A stretch of 64,000 nt of DNA from Alphaproteobacteria bacterium (GTDB taxonomy: Bacteria > Pseudomonadota > Alphaproteobacteria > Sphingomonadales > Sphingomonadaceae), in NCBI GenBank assembly GCA_005883305.1, contig VBAC01000001.1, forward strand, positions 1,860,001 through 1,924,000. Reading direction: 5' to 3'. The position numbers were made by a program, and so were the translations under genes. Of this stretch, positions 52,540-58,902 are shown one piece after another. The notes beneath the pieces were generated by a model. That model did not search any database. It worked only from the letters and a program-made list of their open reading frames with translations, and had not been told where the DNA came from. Numbering within the stretch: the stretch's first letter is position 1; the number at the start of each line of letters is the position of its first letter.

Positions 52540-53752
52540 GCTGACTGATTGGCTAGATGAATTCGGCGGCGCCGGATTCGTATGGTACGTCAAACGGCTC
52601 TCGGGCAATGACACGCTCGCTAACGGCACCCATCAGTATGGTCCGCATCTCAAGAAGGAATTTCTGTTCGAAATTCTTCCATCGATCAATCGAACAGAGG
52701 TGAAGAACCCGGATGCTCACCTGAACCTTTATCTGGACTCGCACCTGGATCACCGAGAAGCACGGGTGATCTACTACAACAACAAATTTCACGGGAACCC
52801 AAAGAACGGCCGAAACGAAACCCGCATCACAAATTTGGGCGGTTCGGCGTCAGCTCTGTTGGACCCGGAAAGCACCGGCGCTTTGACCGTTTTCGCCTTT
52901 GGCCTTGACGCCCAAGGTTTGGCTCGGGACTGCCACGTCTGGGTTTGCCGGCATGAGACTGAGGAGGACGTTGTTGAGGACCGGATCGGCCCGGTCGAGC
53001 CTGGCAAGGCCATTGTCTGGCCGCCGGCACAATTGCCGCTCTTGGGACCGCTTCAGGCCCGCACGCACTGCCGTCTCGACGATCACGAGATTCCCGCGTC
53101 ATGGTTCCTGAAATTCCCCACCGGGCTTGAGCTGGTTCGAAAAGCTATTGAGCTGCGACCTGATTCCAGCCTCGATCCCGATCAACGCCTCCTGCGACGA
53201 CGCGACTGCGAATATGAGATTTTCCAGAGTGTCGAGCGTGCGATCGAGTTTCCAGCCATAAAGGCAGGATTTTCCACCGTGGATGATTTCCTGGCCCACG
53301 CACAAAGCATTTTGCAGCGACGAAAAGCTCGGTCAGGCAGGTCGCTGGAGTTGCATACCCGTCAAATCTTCATTGAGGAACAGCTCAAGGAAGGCCAGCA
53401 TTTCTCACATCAGCCCGAGTCCGAGCCAAACAAATGGCCCGATTTCCTGTTTCCCTCGGAAGCCGCATACAAGGACGCCAGTTTTCCGACGGGAAGGCTC
53501 CGCATGCTGGCGGTGAAGACGACCTGCAAGGACCGGTGGAGGCAGGTGGTGAGCGAGGCCGACCGGATCCCGATCAAGCACCTCCTCACGCTGCAGCAGG
53601 GAGTTTCGGAAAACCAATTTGCCGAAATGGTTGGGGCCGGGGTTCGGTTGGTCGTCCCCACTGGCTTAGTGAAGTCGTTCCCCAAGTCAGTCAGACCCCA
53701 TTTGCAGACGCTTGAAAGCTTTATCGGCGATGTTCGCTTGTTGACGACTTGA
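52526..53752 (+). CDS. ecoRIIR: EcoRII-type restriction endonuclease
   Basis: A 408-residue type IIE nuclease related to EcoRII (404 residues, CCWGG). The N-terminal effector domain (FVWYVKRLSGNDT, GTHQYGPHL, then DPESTGALTVFAF) and the C-terminal catalytic domain are both complete. Residues aligned with EcoRII H262, D299, Y308 and K324 are present with the same spacing: H277 (LELH), D306 (PDFLFP), Y315 (AYKD) and K331 (VKTTCKDRWRQ). It overlaps vsr by 14 bases, so methylase, repair enzyme and nuclease are one unit. In EcoRII the N-domain binds a second site and regulates activity; the same is expected here. Confidence 0.94.
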   Translation: MPTIELTDWLDEFGGAGFVWYVKRLSGNDTLANGTHQYGPHLKKEFLFEILPSINRTEVKNPDAHLNLYLDSHLDHREARVIYYNNKFHGNPKNGRNETRITNLGGSASALLDPESTGALTVFAFGLDAQGLARDCHVWVCRHETEEDVVEDRIGPVEPGKAIVWPPAQLPLLGPLQARTHCRLDDHEIPASWFLKFPTGLELVRKAIELRPDSSLDPDQRLLRRRDCEYEIFQSVERAIEFPAIKAGFSTVDDFLAHAQSILQRRKARSGRSLELHTRQIFIEEQLKEGQHFSHQPESEPNKWPDFLFPSEAAYKDASFPTGRLRMLAVKTTCKDRWRQVVSEADRIPIKHLLTLQQGVSENQFAEMVGAGVRLVVPTGLVKSFPKSVRPHLQTLESFIGDVRLLTT

Positions 53753-53797
53753 TCCTCAGCCGCGATCCCCGCTGCTGCAGACGCCCCGCGGGATCGC

Positions 53798-54409
53798 CTA
53801 GCACCAAGGCTCCCGCCGCCCCGTCCAGGTCCGCGCCAGCCCCTCTCCCACCAGCACGTCGCCGAGCGACCGCCCGCCGCGGGTGACAATGCGGAGCTTG
53901 CGGCCATAGCTGTCCTCGTCGCGGCCGCTGGCAAGCCAATGCAGCTCGAACGGACCGGCGGCGAGGAGCGTTCGCATGCGCACGGTGGCGCGGGCCGCGA
54001 GCTCGCTCTCGTAGGCGCAGCGGCCATGGACTTCAGGAGTATCGATATCGGCGACGCGGACGCGCGTACCACCATAGTCGAACGTATCGCCGTCGATCAC
54101 CCGCACGGAAACCGAGACGCGCACGGTGTCTGCCTGCCCGCGACCCACCGGTTCCGCCCGTTGCGGCGACCGTTCCTGCGCCCTTAGAATGGCGCGCGAG
54201 CGTTCGGCTTCCGCGTAGGGATCGGGACGGGCAACAGGCGGCGCCGGGGCCTCGACGGCGATTTCGGGTGGCGGCCACAAGCGCGTGGCCTGAAAGGCGA
54301 GCAAGCCGAGCAGGAGCCCGCCCCAGATCATCATCCGGGCCTCGTTCCACGAGCGCCGGCGGACATAGATCTGCCAGTCCGCGGGCAATTGTCGTCGGCG
54401 TCTGCCCAT
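53798..54409 (-). CDS. Membrane-anchored thermonuclease-family protein (SNase-like)
   Basis: A 203-residue protein. It has a basic N-terminus (MGRRRRQLPADWQIYVRRRS), one membrane helix (MMIWGGLLLGLLAFQATRLW) and a Pro-rich linker. A C-terminal SNase fold follows: VIDGDTFDYGGTRVRVADID, then TPEVHGRCAYESELAARATV, and YGRKLRIVTRGGRSLGDVLV. The DGDTF, RxxDIDTPE and DSYGRKLR catalytic positions are seen. The domain is likely exposed outside the inner membrane. It lies convergent with the EcoRII gene and divergent from the Phd-VapC module. Confidence 0.85.
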   Translation of the reverse strand: MGRRRRQLPADWQIYVRRRSWNEARMMIWGGLLLGLLAFQATRLWPPPEIAVEAPAPPVARPDPYAEAERSRAILRAQERSPQRAEPVGRGQADTVRVSVSVRVIDGDTFDYGGTRVRVADIDTPEVHGRCAYESELAARATVRMRTLLAAGPFELHWLASGRDEDSYGRKLRIVTRGGRSLGDVLVGEGLARTWTGRREPWC

Positions 54410-54496
54410 CAGAGCAGACTAGCGCGCCGACCTATCCAACTTGCTAACGCCGCTTCGCGAAGCTATGATCTGACCAGCTAGTCAGATGAGGATGCG

Positions 54497-54763
54497 ATGG
54501 TCGCGGAACGCAAGGGCCGCTGGAAGCTCGAGGATGCGAAGGCGCGGTTCAGCGAGGTCGTGCGCCGCGCCGCCAGCGAGGGCCCGCAAACCGTCACGGT
54601 GCGCGGGCGCGAGGCGGCGGTCGTCCTGAGCAGCGAGCAATACGAAAAGCTGCGCCCCGCCCCGGCGGAGCGGCCCAGCCTGCTCGAGCTCCTGCGCAGC
54701 GTCGATCTCGAGGGCCTCGATCTCACGCGCGAGCCCGATTACGGCCGGGACGTCGATCTTTGA
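54497..54763 (+). CDS. Phd/YefM family antitoxin
   Basis: An 88-residue antitoxin. The N-terminal DNA-binding domain has GRWKLEDAKARFSEVVRRAA and PQTVTVRGREAAVVLSSEQYEK. The flexible tail that binds the toxin is SLLELLRSVDLEGLDLTREP. Its TGA overlaps the TTG of the PIN toxin gene (TTTGA). A truncated copy of its tail lies at 50562-50702. It is expected to repress the module together with the toxin. Confidence 0.9.
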   Translation: MVAERKGRWKLEDAKARFSEVVRRAASEGPQTVTVRGREAAVVLSSEQYEKLRPAPAERPSLLELLRSVDLEGLDLTREPDYGRDVDL

Positions 54764-55215
54764 TCGGCTGGCTGCTCGACACCAACGTCATCAGCGAGCT
54801 GAACAAGCGCAATTGCGCACCGCGGGTGGAGGCATGGTTTCGGGTTCAGCCCGAAGAGCGGCTCTTTCTGAGCGTCCTGACCCTGGGCGAATTCGACAAG
54901 GGACTCTTTCTGCTCGATCCGGCCGATCCGAAACATGCGCGCCTCACCGGACTTCGCGATGCGCTGGAAGAGCGGTTAAAGGACCGCACATTGCCGGTTT
55001 CGAGAGCGGTCGCCGCCCGCTGGGGCGAAATTACGGCCCGGGTGAAGGCCGAGGCCGGCCACCCTCCGCTGGTCATCGACACGCTCCTCGCGGCGACGGC
55101 GATCGAGCATGGCCTCTATCTCGCCACGCGCAACACGAAGGATGTGGCGCGCTCGGGGGCGGCCTTGTTCAATCCGTGGCTGGACGATCCCGCCGGCTTT
55201 CCGCTCGAATCCTGA
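54760..55215 (+). CDS. VapC-type PIN-domain toxin
   Basis: A 151-residue PIN ribonuclease. It starts WLLDTNVISELNKRN (first Asp), has the LSVLTLGEFDKGL acidic helix (Glu), and DTLLAATAIEHGLYLATRNT with the two late Asp residues (VIDTLLA and, less sure, TKDV). Start is TTG 54760, overlapping the antitoxin stop. The antitoxin is of Phd type rather than VapB, a known combination. A hairpin of the AAGTACCACTT type begins nine bases after its stop. Confidence 0.9.
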   Translation: MIGWLLDTNVISELNKRNCAPRVEAWFRVQPEERLFLSVLTLGEFDKGLFLLDPADPKHARLTGLRDALEERLKDRTLPVSRAVAARWGEITARVKAEAGHPPLVIDTLLAATAIEHGLYLATRNTKDVARSGAALFNPWLDDPAGFPLES

Positions 55216-55223
55216 TCGGCCCG

Positions 55224-55733
55224 GCCGAAAATACTACTTTCGGGCGATGCCCTCCCGCTGCCGCGGGTGCCCCGTCGCAACGCCCCCGCTCAGCTCCGCC
55301 ACCCAGGGAAACTCCCGCGCCACCGCCTGGCCGGGTGATAAAAGTCCGTGAGACTCAATCCACCTTGAACCATGTAAGGTGCCAGCGTTCGCGATTTTGC
55401 CGTAGGGCTGCTTTTCGCCAGCTCGAACGAAACAGCCCCACGCTGTCCCATAGGGCCACTTCTTGATCTCGATCGTTTCCACTTCAACCTGCGACACCGA
55501 GGGGTTCCAGGTTTCCTTACAGGCACGAAAAGGTAGGCGACGGCCGTTGGCCTCCCAGAGCTGAAAGAGGTTCTCCCTTTGGTGGTAGCTCGCCATGAGT
55601 GAAGGCTCTTGCGCGATTAACGATCGCCGCTCGGCCTGAAGTACCACTTCAGGCCGATTTCTCCCGCTGCCGTGGATGCCCGGTGGCCACACCCCCGCTC
55701 AGCTCCGCCACCCAGGGAAACTCCCGCGCCACC
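55224..55733. repeat. 101-bp direct repeats flanking a 409-bp unit
   Basis: Segments 55224-55324 and 55633-55733 align without gaps at an offset of exactly 409 bases. Their last 42 bases (55283-55324 and 55692-55733) are identical, and the preceding 59 are diverged. Each copy contains a hairpin, a gene stop codon inside the hairpin, and the 3' end of the fatty-acid hydroxylase coding sequence. The unit looks like a duplication of the hydroxylase gene's end around a small gene. Confidence 0.75.
55234..55596 (-). CDS. Small protein with a hydroxylase-derived tail, unknown
   Basis: A 120-residue frame from ATG 55596. The first ~90 residues (MASYHQRENLFQLWEANGRR through WIESHGLLSPGQ) have no recognised family. 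They are Trp- and Lys-rich and lower in GC than the neighbours. The last ~28 residues, VAREFPWVAELSGGVATGHP and on, are almost identical to the end of the adjacent hydroxylase, because the gene ends inside the 101-bp repeat. Coding status is plausible but not proven. Confidence 0.5.
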   Translation of the reverse strand: MASYHQRENLFQLWEANGRRLPFRACKETWNPSVSQVEVETIEIKKWPYGTAWGCFVRAGEKQPYGKIANAGTLHGSRWIESHGLLSPGQAVAREFPWVAELSGGVATGHPRQREGIARK

Positions 55734-56473
55734 TCCTCGTCATAGCCGAGGTTGAACACCGTCGGGCTCTTCTTCGGCCGCTCGGGGCGGTCGTAGAAGG
55801 TCTTGAAAACCTTGTCCCAGAAGAAGGTGGTGATCCCGTAATTGCCGTTCTCGTCGTGGAAATGGTGGGCCATGTGGCGCTTCTTCATTTCCGCGATCAG
55901 CGGCGATTTGGGCTTGTAGGCGAGGTGCTGGATGCAGTGGACGAACTCGTAGACGCAGGTCGTGACCATGCCCGTCGCCAGCGCCATGAAGCCTGTCCCG
56001 AGCGCAGCCGAGGGGCCGGCGCCCCAGAAGGAGCCGATCGCATAGCCCATCGGGAAGACGCCCAGCGCGATCGTCGGCAGCGTGGTGTGGAGCGCTCCGA
56101 ACAGGACCTCGAGATGGTTGGGATCCTGGTGATGATCGTAGTGGATCCGCTTCCACGTCGACGCCGCCCATTTGTGCCGCCACATCCAGCGGCTGTGAAG
56201 GACGTAGCGGTGGATGAGGTACCAGAAGAGCGGGTAGGCGAGGCTCGCCGCGAGAATCGCGAGCAAGGTCGGCGCCGCCGGCGCGGGGCGCCACGCGTAG
56301 AGGCCGAGCGAAAGGGCCGCGAAGGCGAGATAGGCGATGATCGCCGGATACTGGAAATAGGCGATCACCAGCTCGCGCAGAGTCATCTTGTCGAGATGAT
56401 GCTCGCGTCTCCAGAAGGAGGGGCGCCAAAGGACCGAGGCTTCCTGTGCAGTCTTCACGTCATGTGTTTCCAT
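55649..56473 (-). CDS. Fatty-acid hydroxylase/sterol desaturase family protein
   Basis: A 274-residue membrane di-iron enzyme. Four helices surround histidine clusters HRYVLH, HYDHHQDPNH, HCIQH and HMAHHFHDENGNYG, the pattern of the FA2H-like branch that hydroxylates fatty acids or sphingoid chains. In a sphingolipid-making bacterium a role in 2-hydroxylation of ceramide acyl chains is attractive. ATG 56473 (METHDVKTAQEAS) is used. It is divergent from a GNAT-fold acyltransferase gene that may be the ceramide synthase. Its 3' end is duplicated downstream in the 409-bp unit. Confidence 0.85.
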   Translation of the reverse strand: METHDVKTAQEASVLWRPSFWRREHHLDKMTLRELVIAYFQYPAIIAYLAFAALSLGLYAWRPAPAAPTLLAILAASLAYPLFWYLIHRYVLHSRWMWRHKWAASTWKRIHYDHHQDPNHLEVLFGALHTTLPTIALGVFPMGYAIGSFWGAGPSAALGTGFMALATGMVTTCVYEFVHCIQHLAYKPKSPLIAEMKKRHMAHHFHDENGNYGITTFFWDKVFKTFYDRPERPKKSPTVFNLGYDEEVAREFPWVAELSGGVATGHPRQREKSA

Positions 56474-56617
56474 TTGTCGTCGTAGCGCGCTCAGCCGCGG
56501 CGGGCGAGCGCTTTGCCGTTTCCATATGGGAGCGCGGCCTAAAGCTGCAATATGGCGCTTTTGGGACATTGCTCGCCGCGCGGTGACTCGCCCGAAGCGA
56601 GCGGCTATCAGCCACTC

Positions 56618-57754
56618 ATGAGCGAAATCACCATCGTCCCCGTCGCGTCCAAGGCCGACAAAAAAGCCTTCGTCGAGCTTGCCTACAGGCTCAATCTTTC
56701 CGATCCCAATTGGGTGCCGCCCCTCAAGGACGAGGTGCGCGGCCTGATCACGCCGGGCAAGAATCCCTGGTTCGAGCATGCCGAGGCCGCCTTCTTCCTC
56801 GCCAGGCGCTCCGGCAAGGTCGTCGGGCGGATTTCGGCCCAGGTCGACAGCCTCGTCCAGGAGCATATGGGCGCCGGGATCGGCCAATGGGGCATGTTCG
56901 AGGCCGAGGACGAGGAGATCGCCAAGGCCTTGTTCGCCGCGGCCGAGAACTGGCTCCGCGCCAAGGGCATGACCCGCTCCATGGGCCCCTTCTCGCTCGG
57001 CATCTGGGACGAGCCGGGGCTGCTGGTCGAGGGGCACGATCACCCGCCGATGGTGATGATGGGCCACAATTCGCCGCTTTACGAAGCCTGGGTCGAGGGC
57101 GCCGGCTATCGCGGCATCAAGGATCTTTTCACCTACGACGTGCCGTCCTCGCACGGCTTCCCGCCGCTGATCGAGCGGATCGTCGCCTCGGGCGAGAAGA
57201 ACCCGCGAATCCGCGTCCGCCAGGTCAACAAGAAGAAGTTCGACGAGGAGGCGGCGCTGATCCTCTCGATCCTCAACGAGGCATGGTCCGACAATTGGGG
57301 CTTCATCCCGCTGACCGACAGCGAAATCGCCTATGCCGGCAAGAAGCTGAAGCCGATCGTGCTCGAGGACATGATCCTCATCGCCGAATATGACGGCGAG
57401 CCGGTCGCCTTCATGATGGGCCTTCCCGACATCAACGAGTTCATCAAGGACCTGAAGGGCGAGCTGTTTCCGTTCGGTGTGTTCAAGCTATTGTGGCGCC
57501 TTCGAAAGATGCGGCCCAAGGGCGGGCGCGTGCCGCTGATGGGCGTGGTGAGCAAGCTGCACGCGACCCGGCTCGCCAGCCAGCTCGCCTTCATGATGAT
57601 CGAATATATCCGGCGCGCGGGCTACGGCCATTACGGAATCGTCCGCGCCGAGGTCGGCTGGATCCTCGACGACAACACGCCGATGATCTCCATCGCCGAC
57701 GCGATCGAAAGCAGGAACAACCGGCGCTACCGGATCTACGAAAAGCCGCTCTAG
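56618..57754 (+). CDS. GNAT-fold acyltransferase (possible bacterial ceramide synthase)
   Basis: A 378-residue protein with two GNAT-like lobes. The N-lobe has LAYRLNLSDPNWVPPLKDEV and FFLARRSGKVVGRISAQVDS, with an IGQWGMFEAEDEEIAKALFA acyl-CoA helix region and MGPFSLGIWDEPGLLVEG. The C-lobe has NEAWSDNWGFIPLTDSEI and KPIVLEDMILIAEYDGEPVA. This is the family often misnamed dATP pyrophosphohydrolase; in Caulobacter one member is the N-acyltransferase bCerS of ceramide synthesis. Pairing with an FA2H-like hydroxylase in a genome with spt supports that role, but orthology is inferred. ATG 56618 is used; an upstream frame start at 56552 adds a poor leader. Confidence 0.7.
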   Translation: MSEITIVPVASKADKKAFVELAYRLNLSDPNWVPPLKDEVRGLITPGKNPWFEHAEAAFFLARRSGKVVGRISAQVDSLVQEHMGAGIGQWGMFEAEDEEIAKALFAAAENWLRAKGMTRSMGPFSLGIWDEPGLLVEGHDHPPMVMMGHNSPLYEAWVEGAGYRGIKDLFTYDVPSSHGFPPLIERIVASGEKNPRIRVRQVNKKKFDEEAALILSILNEAWSDNWGFIPLTDSEIAYAGKKLKPIVLEDMILIAEYDGEPVAFMMGLPDINEFIKDLKGELFPFGVFKLLWRLRKMRPKGGRVPLMGVVSKLHATRLASQLAFMMIEYIRRAGYGHYGIVRAEVGWILDDNTPMISIADAIESRNNRRYRIYEKPL

Positions 57755-57832
57755 GCGGCGCATTTTCGAAGCTTCCCCTCCTCTTTCCGCCGGATTATGA
57801 TTCGCTTTTTTGCAACTAAGGGGGCAATCGAG

Positions 57833-58300
57833 ATGAAGGTTTTGGCTCTGGCTTCTGCTGCGGTGCTGATCACTCTGGCGGGCTGCAATCAGCGCGGCGC
57901 CGGCGCGAACGACAGTTCGGCGAACGCGGCGGCGGGCAATGCGTCCGGCGGCAAGGATTCGGCCAACGGCAACAGCGCGGCTTCAAACGAAATCGCCGGC
58001 GTCTCCGGGGGCAAGGATTCGGGCGGCGCGGCGCCGGCCGGCACCGGCCCCGTCACTCTCGACCGCGCCTTCGTCGTCGGCCGCTGGTCGGACGACGGCG
58101 ATTGCAGCGACGTGATCGAGTTCACCCAAGACGGCCGCTTCATCACCGCCAACGGCGCAGGCGGCCTGTGGAACCTGGACGGCGACCGGCTGACGATGAC
58201 CGGCCGGGCGACGGCGACGATCCGCCTCTCGCCGATCGACCAGAATACGATGACGGTCATCAACGCCGACGGCTCGCTCGGCCGCTCGACGCGCTGCTGA
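57833..58300 (+). CDS. Putative lipoprotein with Ser/Asn/Gly-rich linker
   Basis: A 155-residue exported protein. From ATG 57833 the signal MKVLALASAAVLITLAGC ends in a lipobox with Cys18. A ~65-residue Ser/Asn/Gly/Ala-rich linker follows, containing two GGKDS repeats. The compact C-terminal domain, FVVGRWSDDGDCSDVIEFTQ and DGRFITANGAGGLWNLDGDR, then a TMTGRATATIRLSPIDQNTM stretch, resembles lipocalin-like/META-type β-barrels; two Cys could pair. Its function is unknown. It stands alone before a small basic protein gene. Confidence 0.78.
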   Translation: MKVLALASAAVLITLAGCNQRGAGANDSSANAAAGNASGGKDSANGNSAASNEIAGVSGGKDSGGAAPAGTGPVTLDRAFVVGRWSDDGDCSDVIEFTQDGRFITANGAGGLWNLDGDRLTMTGRATATIRLSPIDQNTMTVINADGSLGRSTRC

Positions 58301-58393
58301 CCCGCGGGCGCCGCGGCTCGAGGGCCGCGGCGCCGACCGGAACCGGCGTGGAATCCGCCCGTTCTTGCTCCAATGCTTTGAAGGAGCAACCAA

Positions 58394-58576
58394 ATGGGCA
58401 GCGCACGCGAACTGATCGATACGGGCACCGACAAACGCTACGTCCGCCGCGACAGCAAGGGACGATTCAAGGAATCGGACGATGTCGGCCGCAGCCTCGC
58501 CGCCGACCGGCGGCAGAAGGCCAAGACGAAGGTTTCTTCGGGCCAGGGCGATCGCGGCGACCAGAAACGCGGTTGA
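58394..58576 (+). CDS. Small basic protein, unknown
   Basis: A 60-residue, highly charged protein. It begins MGSARELIDTGTDKRYVRRD and contains KGRFKESDDVGRSLAADRRQ, with no hydrophobic segment. AAGGAG precedes the ATG at good spacing. Short proteins of this kind with a RYVRRDxxGRFKE core are seen in many alphaproteobacteria without known function; I infer conservation from memory of that pattern only. Expression under stress is a possibility, not shown. Confidence 0.65.
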   Translation: MGSARELIDTGTDKRYVRRDSKGRFKESDDVGRSLAADRRQKAKTKVSSGQGDRGDQKRG

Positions 58577-58902
58577 GCGCAAAGCGGCTCGCTTCACCGC
58601 AAAACCGCCCCGTGGGGCATTCGTGCCCCACGGCGACCGTGCTATGTGAGTCGCGGCGCGCGTGACACGGTAAATCTTGCTGCCGTAGCACGGGTCCGGC
58701 CCTCAGGCCGACCGAACGCATCGTGGGGAACGCAAGTCCCACCGCGCGCCACTCTTTCAGCAGCGACTATTTTCTTGCCGTCGCAGAAGCTTCGCAAGAG
58801 GCGCGTAAGCCTCAATTTTTCTCTTTCTCAAGAACTTGCTTTGCAGAACGCGAAAACACTCTAAGCTCACCTTCGAAACGTTCGTTTCCGAGGGGGGCAA
58901 TC
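58577..58902 (+). other. Leader region of the TonB-dependent receptor gene
   Basis: 326 bases with no gene. It holds a UUCG-loop hairpin (58610-58633). Two further hairpins are possible: GGTCCGGCC/GGCCGACC with a CTCA loop near 58687-58707, and GTGGG/CCCAC near 58723-58741. No known riboswitch class was recognised. The receptor promoter is probably in the AT-richer stretch after 58770. Confidence 0.4.
58610..58633 (+). terminator. Ten-base-pair hairpin with TTCG loop
   Basis: CCGTGGGGCA and TGCCCCACGG are perfect arms around TTCG, an extra-stable tetraloop. It lies 33 bases after the small basic protein gene. There is no T-run, so it may be a terminator of weak type or an RNA-stabilising stem. 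Confidence 0.5.

Noticed and set aside
50757-53752. Integrative element around the EcoRII cassette
   Set aside because: No integrase, transposase or terminal repeats were found; only lower GC and an antitoxin relic mark the edges.
58680-58790. Cobalamin riboswitch before the TonB receptor
   Set aside because: No B12-box-like GCCACTG with the expected core; the hairpins do not fit the class.
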